A DNA stretch of 64,000 nt from Micromonospora chokoriensis (GTDB taxonomy: Bacteria > Actinomycetota > Actinomycetes > Mycobacteriales > Micromonosporaceae): positions 5,208,001-5,272,000 of the forward strand of contig NZ_LT607409.1 in the NCBI RefSeq assembly GCF_900091505.1, in the 5' to 3' direction. How positions within the stretch are numbered: the stretch's first letter is position 1; the number at the start of each line of letters is the position of its first letter. Below, piece after piece: positions 40,658-49,417 of this stretch. The translations under genes and the position numbers were made by a program. Below the pieces are notes generated by a model, which saw only the letters and a program-made list of their open reading frames with translations, did no database searches and was not told where the DNA came from.

Positions 40658-42934
40658 TCAGGCGATGTCGAACCGGTCGAGCTCCATGACCTTCGTCCAG
40701 GCCGCCACGAAGTCGGCCACGAACTTGCCGCGGGCGTCCTCGCTGGCGTAGACCTCGGCGAGGGCTCGCAGCTGCGAGTTGGAACCGAAGATGAGATCGA
40801 CCGCCGTGGCGGTCCACTTCACCTCGTCGGTGGCCAGATCGCGGATCTCGTACACGTGCTCCTCGGACTTCGACGCGCTCCACCGGGTGCCCGGGGACAG
40901 CAGGTTCGCGAAGAAGTCGTTGGTGAGCACACCCGGCCGGTCGGTGAGCACACCGTGCGGAGCGCCACCGGTGTTGGCACCGAGGGAACGCAGGCCGCCG
41001 ACGAGGACGGTCATCTCCGGCGCGCTCAGGTTGAGCATGTACGCGCGGTCGATCAGCAGCACCTCCGGCTGGGTCTTCTCACCCTGACGCAGGTAGTTGC
41101 GGAAGCCGTCGGCACGCGGCTCCAGGACCCGGAACGACTCGGTGTCGGTCTGCTCCTGGGTCGCGTCCGTACGACCCGCGCGGAACGGCACGGTCACGTC
41201 GACGCCGGCGTCCCGCGCCGCCTTCTCGACGGCTGCCGAACCGGCCAGCACGATGAGGTCGGCGAGCGAGATCTTCGCGCCACCGGCCTCGTTGAACTCC
41301 CGCTGGATGCCCTCCAGGACACCCAGCACGGTCGCCAGCTGCTCGGGCTGGTTGACCTCCCAGTTGCGCTGCGGCTCCAAGCGGATCCGGGCACCGTTCG
41401 CACCACCGCGCTTGTCGGTGTGCCGGTAGCTCGCCGCCGACGCCCAGGCGGTGGAGACCAACTGGGCGGTGCTCAGGCCGGACTCCAGGACCTTCGCCTT
41501 GAGCGCGGCGACATCGGCGTCACCGACCAGCTCGTGGTCGACGGCCGGCACCGGGTCCTGCCACAGCTGCGGCTCGGCCACCCACGGGCCGAGGAAGCGC
41601 TCGATCGGGCCCATGTCGCGGTGCAACAGCTTGTACCACGCCTTGGCGAACGCCAGCGCGAACTCGTCCGGGTTCTCCAGGAAGCGGCGCGAGATCTTCT
41701 CGTACGCCGGGTCGACGCGCAGCGACAGGTCCGTCGTGAGCATCGTCGGCTTGTACTTCTTCGCCGGGTCGAACGGGTCCGGGATGATCGCCTCGGCGTC
41801 CTTGGCGACCCACTGCTTGGCGCCGCCGGGGCTCGTGGTGAGCTCCCACTCGTAGCCGAACAGGATCTCGAAGAAGCGGTTGCTCCACTGCGTCGGCACG
41901 TCGGTCCAGGTCACCTCGAGACCACTGGTGATCGTGTCACCGCCCTTGCCGCTGCCGTGGGTGCTCAGCCAGCCCAGGCCCTGCGCCTCCAGCGGGGCGC
42001 CCTCGGGCTCGGGGCCCACGTGGTTGTCGGCGACGCCGGCGCCGTGGGTCTTGCCGAAGGTGTGGCCACCGGCGATGAGGGCGACGGTCTCCTCGTCGTT
42101 CATCGCCATCCGGCCGAAGGTCTCGCGGATGAAGTGCGCCGCGGCGGCCGGGTCCGCGTTACCGCGGGGGCCCTCCGGGTTGACGTAGATCAGACCCATC
42201 TCGGTCGCGCCGACGCCGGGCGTCATCTCCTTCTCGGAGGCGTACCGCTCGTCGCCGAGCCAGGTGTCCTCCGGACCCCAGAAGATCTCCTCGGGCTCCC
42301 AGACGTCCTCACGGCCGAAGCCGAAGCCGAAGGTCTTGAAGCCCATCGACTCCAGGGCCACGTTGCCGGCCAGCACGAGCAGGTCGGCCCAGGAGATCTT
42401 CTGGCCGTACTTCTGCTTGACCGGCCAGAGCAGCCGACGCGCCTTGTCCAGGTTGGCGTTGTCCGGCCAGCTGTTGAGCGGGGCGAACCGCTGGCCACCG
42501 TCGCCGGCGCCACCGCGACCGTCCTCGATACGGTACGTGCCGGCGGCGTGCCAGCTCATCCGGATCATCAGGCCGCCGTAGTGGCCGAAGTCGGCCGGCC
42601 ACCAGTCCTGCGAGGTGGTGAGCACCTCGACGATGTCCCGCTTGAGGGCCTCGACGTCGAGCTTGGCGAACTCCTTGGCGTAGCTGAAGTCCGCCCCCAG
42701 CGGGTTGCCCTTCGGCGAGTGGGCGTGCAACACCGAGAGGTCGAGCTGGTTGGGCCACCAGTCCCGGTTGGTGCGCGGACGGCCGCCGGTCTTCGGAGTC
42801 GGCGAGTCGATCGCCGGGTTCTCGCTCTCGCTGCCGTGCGCGGTCACCGAGTCGTGCGCCACCGGGCAGCCGGCCGCTGCCTTCTGGTCCACACCCTGTG
42901 CACTGGTGGGGCGGTTGTCCTGGGTGTCGCTCAT
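40658..42934 (-). CDS. katG: Catalase-peroxidase
   Basis: A 758-residue haem enzyme that degrades hydrogen peroxide and has peroxidase activity. The distal site RMSWHAAGTYR carries the Trp and His, the proximal His is in VALIAGGHTFGKTHGAG, and the YVNPEGP Tyr is the middle member of the Met-Tyr-Trp cofactor. Length and the duplicated peroxidase domain are typical of KatG. The ATG overlaps the furA stop as ATGA, so the two are co-transcribed and translationally coupled. It ends at a clear hairpin terminator. Confidence 0.98.
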   Translation of the reverse strand: MSDTQDNRPTSAQGVDQKAAAGCPVAHDSVTAHGSESENPAIDSPTPKTGGRPRTNRDWWPNQLDLSVLHAHSPKGNPLGADFSYAKEFAKLDVEALKRDIVEVLTTSQDWWPADFGHYGGLMIRMSWHAAGTYRIEDGRGGAGDGGQRFAPLNSWPDNANLDKARRLLWPVKQKYGQKISWADLLVLAGNVALESMGFKTFGFGFGREDVWEPEEIFWGPEDTWLGDERYASEKEMTPGVGATEMGLIYVNPEGPRGNADPAAAAHFIRETFGRMAMNDEETVALIAGGHTFGKTHGAGVADNHVGPEPEGAPLEAQGLGWLSTHGSGKGGDTITSGLEVTWTDVPTQWSNRFFEILFGYEWELTTSPGGAKQWVAKDAEAIIPDPFDPAKKYKPTMLTTDLSLRVDPAYEKISRRFLENPDEFALAFAKAWYKLLHRDMGPIERFLGPWVAEPQLWQDPVPAVDHELVGDADVAALKAKVLESGLSTAQLVSTAWASAASYRHTDKRGGANGARIRLEPQRNWEVNQPEQLATVLGVLEGIQREFNEAGGAKISLADLIVLAGSAAVEKAARDAGVDVTVPFRAGRTDATQEQTDTESFRVLEPRADGFRNYLRQGEKTQPEVLLIDRAYMLNLSAPEMTVLVGGLRSLGANTGGAPHGVLTDRPGVLTNDFFANLLSPGTRWSASKSEEHVYEIRDLATDEVKWTATAVDLIFGSNSQLRALAEVYASEDARGKFVADFVAAWTKVMELDRFDIA

Positions 42935-43383
42935 GAACTTCCTTCCGAGCTTGCGGATCTCTGGGGCGTACGGGCGGTCGCGCAGTCGGGGCAGATGCCC
43001 CAGTAGACGACCTCCGCCTCGTCGACCACGAAACCGTGGTCGACCGGGGCGGTGAGACAGGGGGCGTGACCGACGGCGCAGTCGACGTCGGCGATCACGC
43101 CGCAGGTGCGGCAGACGACATGGTGGTGGTTGTCCGCGACCCGGGACTCGTAGCGGGCGGTCGCGCCGGCCGGCTGGATGCGCCGCACCAGACCGGCGTC
43201 GGTGAGCACGCGCAGCACGTCGTACACCGCTTGGTGGGAGATCGTCGGATGATCTGCCCGGACCAGCGCGATCACGGCGTCGGTGCCGACGTGCGGGTGG
43301 TCGCGCAACGCCGCGAGCACCGCCAGTCGAGGCCGGGTCACCCGCAGCGAGGCGGCCCGCAGTTGCGCCTCGAAGTCGGACAT
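42931..43383 (-). CDS. furA: Fur-family peroxide/iron regulator FurA
   Basis: A 150-residue Fur-family repressor. The winged-helix part includes RVTRPRLAVLAALRDHPHVG and ISHQAVYDVLRVLTDAGLVRR, and the metal-binding part HHHVVCRTCG and CPDC, with two CxxC pairs for structural zinc. The family member coupled to katG senses oxidants and represses katG and itself. The ATG at 43383 (MSDFEAQL) lies about five bases from a predicted transcription start, so the mRNA may be nearly leaderless, as described for mycobacterial furA. Confidence 0.95.
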   Translation of the reverse strand: MSDFEAQLRAASLRVTRPRLAVLAALRDHPHVGTDAVIALVRADHPTISHQAVYDVLRVLTDAGLVRRIQPAGATARYESRVADNHHHVVCRTCGVIADVDCAVGHAPCLTAPVDHGFVVDEAEVVYWGICPDCATARTPQRSASSEGSS

Positions 43384-43393
43384 CACTTGCCGA

Positions 43394-43423
43394 ACACTAG
43401 CCCACTTTTCTGGAACCAATCAA
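43394..43423 (-). promoter_or_regulatory. furA-katG promoter and probable FurA operator
   Basis: On the minus strand TTGATT (43418-43423) and TAGTGT (43394-43399) are separated by 18 bases in an AT-rich stretch. The start codon lies 10 bases past the minus-10. The spacer region CCAGAAAAGTGGG would be a suitable operator for autoregulation, by analogy to other furA-katG pairs. Confidence 0.6.
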
Positions 43424-43584
43424 GTTTTGCCCGGGTCCGCGCGCCGTCGTGGCGAAGAGTTCACCAAGGCCCGCCGCGATAGTAGAAATAATCCGGACGG
43501 CCATGTCGAGAACCGACACCCGGCTTCGTCCCCGGGGTGAACGCGACCACGACGGGTCGCCCACCAGCGCCAAGGAGAACCACG

Positions 43585-43992
43585 ATGGCCAAGTACCTGC
43601 TGCTCAAGCACTACCGCGGCGCCCCCAGGGCGGTCAACGACGTGCCGATGGACCAGTGGACGCCGGCGGAGGTCTCGGCCCACATGCAGTACATGCGCGA
43701 CTTCGCCGCGCGACTCGAGGAGAGCGGTGAGTTCGTCGACGGTCAGGCCCTCGCCCCCACCGGGACGTTCGTCAGGTACGACGGCGAGGGTCGCCCGCCG
43801 GTCACCGACGGCCCGTTCGCCGAGACCAAGGACCTGATCGCCGGCTGGATGGTGATCGACGTCGACAGCTACGAGCGCGCCGTCGAGTTGGCCGGGGAGT
43901 TGTCGGCGGCCCCGGGAGCGGGCGGGAGGCCGATCCACGAGTGGCTCGAACTGCGCCCGTTCCTGACCGAGCCGCCCACCATCACCGAGTGA
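43585..43992 (+). CDS. YCII/DGPF domain protein linked to ECF42 sigma factor
   Basis: A 135-residue protein of the YCII-related (DGPF) family: MAKYLLLKHYRG at the start, and the eponymous block VTDGPFAETKDLIAGWMVID. A conserved His-containing region HEWLELRPF closes the domain. These small dimeric ferredoxin-fold proteins are standard partners of ECF42 sigma factors, with unknown signal or reaction. The ATG at 43585 has an AAGGAG site; the gene's TGA overlaps the sigma factor GTG start. Confidence 0.92.
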   Translation: MAKYLLLKHYRGAPRAVNDVPMDQWTPAEVSAHMQYMRDFAARLEESGEFVDGQALAPTGTFVRYDGEGRPPVTDGPFAETKDLIAGWMVIDVDSYERAVELAGELSAAPGAGGRPIHEWLELRPFLTEPPTITE

Positions 43993-45134
43993 ACGAGTCA
44001 CAGCTCCGGGGCCTCACCCCGAGCGTGCTCGGCGTCCTCGTCCGCCGCGGAGTCGACTTCGCGGCGGCCGAGGACGCCGTGCAGGACGCGCTGGTCGAGG
44101 CGGTGCGCGTCTGGCCGGCCGACCCACCGCGGGACCCGAAGGGCTGGCTGATCACCGTGGCCTGGCGCCGGTTCCTCGACGCGGCCCGGGCGGACGCGGC
44201 CCGCCGCCGACGCGAGGACGCCGTCGACGAGGAACCGGCACCGGGGCCCGTCTCGGCCGTGGACGACACGCTGTGGCTCTACTTCCTGTGCGCCCACCCG
44301 TCGCTGACGCCGTCGTCGGCGGTCGCGCTCACGCTGCGCGCGGTCGGAGGTCTGACCACCCGGCAGATCGCGCACGCCTACCTGGTCCCCGAGGCGACCA
44401 TGGCGCAGCGCATCAGCCGGGCGAAACGCACCGTCTCCGGGGTGCGGTTCGACCAGCCCGGCAACGTCGCGACCGTGCTGCGCGTCCTCTACCTGGTCTT
44501 CAACGAGGGCTACTCCGGCGACGTCGACCTCGCCGCCGAGGCCATCCGGCTCACCCGGCAACTCCGGGCGGCGATCGACCATCCCGAGGTGGCCGGGCTG
44601 CTCGCCCTCATGCTGCTCCACCACGCCCGGCGCGCCGCCCGCACCGCGCCCGACGGCAGCCTGGTGCCACTGGCGGAACAGGACCGCAGCCGGTGGGACA
44701 CCGAGTCGATCGCCGAGGGCGTGACGATCCTCCAGGCGGCTCTCGCCCGCGATCGGCTGGGCGAGTTCCAGGCCCAGGCCGCCATCGCGGCACTGCACGC
44801 GGACGCTCCCGCCGCCGGGGAGACCGACTGGGTGCAGATCGTCGAGTGGTACGACGAACTCGCCCTCCTGACCGACAGTCCTGTCGTCCGACTCAACCGC
44901 GCGGTCGCCGTCGGTGAGGCCGACGGCGCGCGGGCCGGCCTCGCGGCGCTCGCGGCGCTGGACGAGTCCCTGCCCCGGTACGCGGCGGTGGCGGCCCACC
45001 TGCACGAACGCGACGGCGATCTGGCGACGGCGGCCCGGTTGTACGCCGAGGCAGCCCGGACGGCACCCAACCTCGCCGAGCGCGACCACCTGACCCGGCA
45101 GGCCGCGCGGCTCAACACCGACCGGTCCCGCTGA
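43989..45134 (+). CDS. ECF42-type RNA polymerase sigma factor
   Basis: A 381-residue sigma factor. Region 2 includes FAAAEDAVQDALVEAVRVWP and GWLITVAWRRFLDAARAD; region 4 includes LTTRQIAHAYLVPEATMAQR. The long C-terminal extension (about 200 residues, including LYLVFNEGYSGD, HDPEVAGLLALMLLHHAR-like helices and TPR-like repeats) is the mark of ECF42, where it takes the place of an anti-sigma factor. GTG at 43989 overlaps the DGPF gene by four bases, so the two are coupled. It probably drives its own operon and other DGPF genes. Confidence 0.94.
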   Translation: MNESQLRGLTPSVLGVLVRRGVDFAAAEDAVQDALVEAVRVWPADPPRDPKGWLITVAWRRFLDAARADAARRRREDAVDEEPAPGPVSAVDDTLWLYFLCAHPSLTPSSAVALTLRAVGGLTTRQIAHAYLVPEATMAQRISRAKRTVSGVRFDQPGNVATVLRVLYLVFNEGYSGDVDLAAEAIRLTRQLRAAIDHPEVAGLLALMLLHHARRAARTAPDGSLVPLAEQDRSRWDTESIAEGVTILQAALARDRLGEFQAQAAIAALHADAPAAGETDWVQIVEWYDELALLTDSPVVRLNRAVAVGEADGARAGLAALAALDESLPRYAAVAAHLHERDGDLATAARLYAEAARTAPNLAERDHLTRQAARLNTDRSR

Positions 45135-45181
45135 CCCGTCCCCCGCTTCCGCAAGGACGCCGGTCATCGGATGATTTCAGT

Positions 45182-45206
45182 CCGGAAAGTGTTCGGAAGT
45201 TTTCGG
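45182..45206 (+). promoter_or_regulatory. Candidate regulatory repeats upstream of the xylanase gene
   Basis: Two overlapping CGGAA...TTCGG half-site pairs occur here: CCGGAAAGTGTTCGG and then TTCGGAAGTTTTCGG. A third related TTTCCGAAAA lies at 45335-45344 by the promoter. They resemble the GAAA-N-TTTC type elements reported upstream of Streptomyces xylanase genes. Confidence 0.4.
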
Positions 45207-45347
45207 TGACTGATCGACGCACGCATAACGATCACCACGGCCACTCGCCCGGCCCAGGCCGCGCTGATCGACTACTGACCTGGCGAGACGTCGTCCTCAG
45301 GGATTCCGCTGGCCACCGCGGTCCTACCGCCATGTTTCCGAAAATTG

Positions 45348-45377
45348 TTGACAAGGGGACGGCCGGGTACATACGGT
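45348..45377 (+). promoter_or_regulatory. Predicted vegetative promoter of the GH11 gene
   Basis: A consensus TTGACA (45348-45353) and TACGGT (45372-45377) are 18 bases apart. The palindrome-like TTTCCGAAAA at 45335-45344 touches the minus-35 and could be an operator. The leader to the ATG at 45570 would be about 185 bases. The rest of the gap 45135-45569 shows no gene. Confidence 0.5.
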
Positions 45378-45569
45378 CCCCATCGACGGCATTCAATCGC
45401 CGTCGTGCACCGCATACCGCGATCCACTCCTCCGCTCGTCGTGCAGGACGACCGGTCAACCACCACCACGCGGTACGACGACAGTGGCCGCCACCCGACC
45501 ACCGGCAGCCAGCCGAGACGTGCCGCATTGCTGGCCCCCCGCCAGCCGTCACGAGGAGGAAACACGAAC

Positions 45570-46598
45570 ATGAGCGACACCAGCCACATCCCCATCGCAC
45601 CACAGAGGCGCGGCCGGCTACGGCTGCTCCTCGGCGCCGCGTGCGCCGTCGTCGTGGCCGTCGCCGGCACCATGACGGCCACCAACGCGTACGCCGAGGC
45701 GGACCGGACGCTCACCTCGAACCTCACCGGCACCCACAACGGGTACTACTTCTCGTTCTGGAAGGACAGCGGCAACGCCAGCATGACGTTGCGGGCCGAC
45801 GGTCGCTACTCCAGCAGCTGGGACCGGAGCACCAACAACTGGGTCGGCGGCAAGGGTTGGGCCACCGGTAGCCGACGGACGGTCAGCTACTCGGGCACCT
45901 ACAACCCGGGCAACAACAACACGTACCTCGCCCTGTACGGGTGGACGCGTAACCCGCTGATCGAGTACTACGTGGTGGAGAACTTCGGCAACTACAACCC
46001 GAGCAGCGGCGCCACCCGTCTGGGCACCGTCACCACCGACGGCGGCACCTACGACATCCTGCGCAGCCAGCGGGTCAACGCCCCGTCGATCGACGGCAAC
46101 CAGACGTTCTACCAGTACTGGAGCGTCCGCCAGCAGAAGCGGTCGAGTGGCACCATCACCACGGCCAACCACTTCGACGCCTGGGCACGCGCCGGCCTGA
46201 ACCTCGGCAGCAACCACGCCTACCAGGTCATGGCCACCGAGGGCTACCAGAGCCAGGGCAGCTCCGACATCACCGTCTGGGAGGGCGGCGGCGGCAACCC
46301 GACCACCCCGCCCACCACCGGCAACCCGGGCACCGGCAACTGCAACGCGACGCTCTCCGCCGGTCAGCAGTGGGGTGACCGGTTCAACCTGAACGTCGCG
46401 GTCAGCGGCACCAACAACTGGGTGGTCAGCCTCGGCCTCAACGGCGGCCAGAGCATCCAGAACAGTTGGAACGCCTCCGTCAGCGGCACCAGCGGCACGG
46501 TGACGGCCAGGCCGAACGGCAATGGCAACAACTTCGGCATCACGGTCATGGCCAACGGCAACTGGACCTGGCCGACGGTCAGCTGCCGAACCAGCTGA
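45570..46598 (+). CDS. GH11 endo-1,4-beta-xylanase with C-terminal CBM2-like module
   Basis: A 342-residue secreted enzyme. The signal peptide (GTMTATNAYAEA) is followed by a GH11 jelly-roll domain of about 195 residues: HNGYYFSFWKD, GRYSSSWDRSTNNWVGGKGW, nucleophile Glu in NPLIEYYVVENFG and acid/base Glu in MATEGYQSQGSSD. A Gly/Pro/Thr linker leads to a CBM2-type module (CNATLSAGQQW to WTWPTVSC) that binds cellulose or xylan. It cleaves xylan outside the cell. The ATG at 45570 has a strong GAGGAGGA site. A GH62 debranching enzyme is encoded 7 kb downstream. Confidence 0.96.
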   Translation: MSDTSHIPIAPQRRGRLRLLLGAACAVVVAVAGTMTATNAYAEADRTLTSNLTGTHNGYYFSFWKDSGNASMTLRADGRYSSSWDRSTNNWVGGKGWATGSRRTVSYSGTYNPGNNNTYLALYGWTRNPLIEYYVVENFGNYNPSSGATRLGTVTTDGGTYDILRSQRVNAPSIDGNQTFYQYWSVRQQKRSSGTITTANHFDAWARAGLNLGSNHAYQVMATEGYQSQGSSDITVWEGGGGNPTTPPTTGNPGTGNCNATLSAGQQWGDRFNLNVAVSGTNNWVVSLGLNGGQSIQNSWNASVSGTSGTVTARPNGNGNNFGITVMANGNWTWPTVSCRTS

Positions 46599-46622
46599 CC
46601 CTGGGCAACTCCTGAGTCACAC

Positions 46623-46656
46623 CTCTGGCGTGGCGGCTTCGGCCGCCACGCCAGAG
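46623..46656 (+). terminator. Xylanase gene terminator
   Basis: A perfect 15-bp stem (46623-46637 with 46642-46656) capped by a TTCG tetraloop lies 24 bases after the xylanase stop. Confidence 0.93.
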
Positions 46657-46751
46657 TCGTGTCGACAGCCTCGCGAAACGCGCCCCGGCCGGCGCTGGCC
46701 ACCGGCTCGGCTCGGCCCGAGCGCTCGCTGCCGAGATCCGCACTACATCAG

Positions 46752-46791
46752 GGATGGTGCTGTCTCCGGAGAGCGGGAGGCAGCACCATCC
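46752..46791. repeat. Inverted repeat with nested palindrome downstream of the kinase gene
   Basis: GGATGGTGCTG (46752-46762) pairs perfectly with CAGCACCATCC (46781-46791). The 18-base spacer starts with the palindrome TCTCCGGAGA. It lies 62 bases past the kinase stop on the minus strand and may be its terminator, or a protein-binding site. Confidence 0.55.
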
Positions 46792-46853
46792 GGGACGTTG
46801 CGCGAATCTTGGGCGGCGGGCGGGCGGGGCGGCAGACGGCGGCGGTCGTGGTC

Positions 46854-48293
46854 CTACAGCTGCCGTGCCGATGAGGTCTGCGCTGCGGGTTCCTCTGCCG
46901 ACGGCTTCTTCGTCGGGTTCGCCACCGGCTCGTCCTCGGGCTCGTCCTCGGGGTCCTCCGAGGACGGCTGGGTCGGCGTCGCACCACCCGTCGGTGCTGT
47001 CGTCGGGTCGGTCGGTGCGCTCTCGGACGAGGTGGGCTCGGGCCCGCCCCCGGTGCTCTCTCCGGGAGACGGTGATTGGCCGTCCGTTCCCGCACCGGCC
47101 GGGCCGCCGGGCGTCGGGGTCGTGGTCGCCGAGCCGGTCGCGCGGACCGGCAGGCCCGCAGAACCTCGGGAGTTCGGGTCGCCGCCACCGGCACCGGGGC
47201 CGGGATCGCGTTGCGACGGCACCGTCGGCGACACGCTGGGTGGCGTCGACGGTTGCCCGGTGCGGCCGGGCATGATTCCGGTGGGATCGGCGAAGACCAG
47301 GACGGCGGCTGCGGCGGCCAATGATCCGACCAGCGCCGCGAGCACCTTCGGCCCCGGGCCGCCCGACCGCTTCGCCGCGCTGCCGACCACCGGACGCTGG
47401 ACCTCGGTGCGCTCGGCCGGTGCTCCGATCGGCACTGCGACGGCGGTCCGCAGCAACTGATCGGACGAATCCGCGAGCGCCTGCGCCGCCGTGGCCATGG
47501 CCGCCGCCGTCGGGAAGCGACGAGTGGGCTCCTTGGCCAGCGCGGTGGCGACCAGCCGCCGGACCGCCTCCGGGACGTCCTCGGGCAGCGGCGGCGGCTC
47601 GTCCTGGAGATGCCGCAGCGCGACCGCGACGGCGTTCTCACCCTGGTGCGGGGGCCTGCCGGCGAGGCAGTGGTAGACGACGGCCCCCAGCGCGTAGATG
47701 TCGATCGCCGGGGTGGTCTCGTTCCTGGTGACCTGTTCGGGTGCCATGTAGAGGGCGGTGCCGACGACCTGGTTCGTGCCGGTCAGGCTCGCCGCCTCCT
47801 GCGTCACCGCCACACCGAAGTCGACGAGCACGACGTGTCCGTCCGGCTCGATGATCAGGTTGCTGGGCTTGACGTCCCGGTGCACGACGCCGGCGTCGTG
47901 TGCGGCCTGGAGCGCACCGGCGGTCTGCGCGGCGATCGACATCGTCTCGGCGACGCCCAGCCGGCCGACCTCGGCGATCCGCTCCGACAGGGGTTGCCCC
48001 TGCACACACTCCATGACGATGTACGCGAGGACCGGCGCGTCGGGCCCGGACACCTCACCGTAGTCGTAGACCTGGGCGACACCGGGATGACGCAGCGCCG
48101 CCATCGCCCGCGCCTCGCGACGGAACCGCTCGCCGAAGCCCGGGTCGGTGACCAACCGGGGTTGCAGCATCTTGACCGCGACGCAGCGGTCCAGGGTTTC
48201 GTCGACCGCCCGCCAGACGTCACCCATCCCACCGCTGGCGATGCTCTCGACCAGACGGTAACGGTCTCCGACGACGCGCCCCACAATCGGCAT
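46854..48293 (-). CDS. Membrane-anchored Ser/Thr protein kinase (Hanks type, PknB-like)
   Basis: A 479-residue kinase. Motifs in order: glycine loop IASGGMGDVW, VAVKML lysine, catalytic HRDVKPSNL, DFGVAV metal-binding motif and GTALYMAPEQ activation-loop end, followed by DIYALG. A transmembrane helix at about 325-345 (VLAALVGSLAAAAAVLVF) leads to a 130-residue extracytoplasmic tail rich in Pro, Ser, Thr and Gly without PASTA repeats. It phosphorylates cytosolic proteins in response to an unknown signal. It is transcribed alone. Confidence 0.94.
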   Translation of the reverse strand: MPIVGRVVGDRYRLVESIASGGMGDVWRAVDETLDRCVAVKMLQPRLVTDPGFGERFRREARAMAALRHPGVAQVYDYGEVSGPDAPVLAYIVMECVQGQPLSERIAEVGRLGVAETMSIAAQTAGALQAAHDAGVVHRDVKPSNLIIEPDGHVVLVDFGVAVTQEAASLTGTNQVVGTALYMAPEQVTRNETTPAIDIYALGAVVYHCLAGRPPHQGENAVAVALRHLQDEPPPLPEDVPEAVRRLVATALAKEPTRRFPTAAAMATAAQALADSSDQLLRTAVAVPIGAPAERTEVQRPVVGSAAKRSGGPGPKVLAALVGSLAAAAAVLVFADPTGIMPGRTGQPSTPPSVSPTVPSQRDPGPGAGGGDPNSRGSAGLPVRATGSATTTPTPGGPAGAGTDGQSPSPGESTGGGPEPTSSESAPTDPTTAPTGGATPTQPSSEDPEDEPEDEPVANPTKKPSAEEPAAQTSSARQL

Positions 48294-48385
48294 GGCACTG
48301 TCGGTACCCCGGTCTTCCCGATCTCAAGCACCGCGACGCCACGTCAGGTCCCCGATCCCGTGGCGCGGCGGACCCTCGCGGCCGG

Positions 48386-49366
48386 TCAGACGGTGATCAC
48401 GACCTTGGCCCGCGCGTGCTCGCCCTCCAGGTAGCGCATCGCCAGGGGCACCTCGTGCAGGGGATAGTCCCGGTCGATGACCGGGGTGAGGCGGCCGTTC
48501 TCGGCGTGGGCGCGGAGCGTGTCCAGGTGGTGCCGGCCGGGGACGGCCGTGAGGACGACGATGCGGTGCCGGACGAACGGCGCCAGCAGCCGTCCGCGCA
48601 TGATCAGGCCGATCGGTCCGAGAAGGCTGCCGCCGCGGTACACACCCCCGCCGGAGAGCACCAGCGTCCCGGTCGGGGTCAGCACCCGCCGGAGCGCCCG
48701 CAGCGAGCGGTTGCCGACCAGGTCGAACACCACGTCGTAGCGGCGGGTGTCGCGGGCGAAGTCGTCGCGGGTGTAGTCGACGACGTGCTCGGCGCCGAGG
48801 GAACGCACCAGGTCGACGTTGCGGGTGCTGCACACGGCGGTCACTGTCGCGCCGAGCACCGTGGCCAACTGGACCGCGAGGGTGCCGACGCCGCCGGAGG
48901 CACCGTTGACCAGAACCCGGTGGCCGGGCCCGACCCGCCCGGCGTCCAGACCCATGAGCGCGGTGACGCCGGCCAACGGCAGGGCGGCGGCCTGCTGCGG
49001 GGTCAGGTTCGCCGGCTTCGCCGCGACCAGGTTCTCGTGCACGCACACGTACTCCGCGAACGCGCCGTTGGCGTCACCGAGGTCACCGAAGACGGCGTCG
49101 CCCGGGCGGACCTGTCGGACGCGCGCGCCGACGGCCTCGACCCGGCCGGCGACATCGCGGCCGCGGATACGCGCTCGGGGCCGGGTGCGCCCCAGCGCCA
49201 GCCGCGCCACCCGTGGGTCACCCCGCATGGCATGCCAGTCGTACGCGTTGAGCGCGGCTGCCTCCACCCGCACGAGCACCTCGTCGGGGGCGGGCACCGG
49301 CGTGTCCACGTCCGCGAGGGTGAGCGTTTCGGGTGGTCCGTACCGGTCCTGCACGATCGCCTTCAT
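48386..49366 (-). CDS. Zinc-independent MDR-type NADP-dependent oxidoreductase
   Basis: A 326-residue quinone-reductase-like medium-chain dehydrogenase. It begins MKAIVQDRYGPPETL, has VEAAALNAYDWHAMRG, and the NADP fold VLVNGASGGVGTLAVQLA with downstream VVDYTRDDF and VFDLVGN. The zinc-binding Cys/His set of true alcohol dehydrogenases is missing. It probably reduces enones or quinones. The ATG at 49366 has GGAGAG. It is divergent from a TetR gene, with twin palindromic operators just upstream, so it is probably repressed by that TetR protein. Confidence 0.93.
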   Translation of the reverse strand: MKAIVQDRYGPPETLTLADVDTPVPAPDEVLVRVEAAALNAYDWHAMRGDPRVARLALGRTRPRARIRGRDVAGRVEAVGARVRQVRPGDAVFGDLGDANGAFAEYVCVHENLVAAKPANLTPQQAAALPLAGVTALMGLDAGRVGPGHRVLVNGASGGVGTLAVQLATVLGATVTAVCSTRNVDLVRSLGAEHVVDYTRDDFARDTRRYDVVFDLVGNRSLRALRRVLTPTGTLVLSGGGVYRGGSLLGPIGLIMRGRLLAPFVRHRIVVLTAVPGRHHLDTLRAHAENGRLTPVIDRDYPLHEVPLAMRYLEGEHARAKVVITV

Positions 49367-49383
49367 CTCTCCACCCCTCCCTT

Positions 49384-49400
49384 GGTGTACGGCGTACACC
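49384..49400. promoter_or_regulatory. TetR operator copy 1
   Basis: GGTGTACGGCGTACACC is palindromic apart from its central base. It lies 18 bases upstream of the oxidoreductase start, covering its likely promoter. Confidence 0.8.
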
Positions 49401-49417
49401 TCATGCCACAAAGGCTA

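Noticed and set aside
40856..43006. Very long open frame on the plus strand opposite katG (716 codons)
   Set aside because: It is antisense to a perfectly conserved katG. Its Arg/Val/Gly/His-rich composition is that of a high-GC shadow frame, with no recognisable domain.
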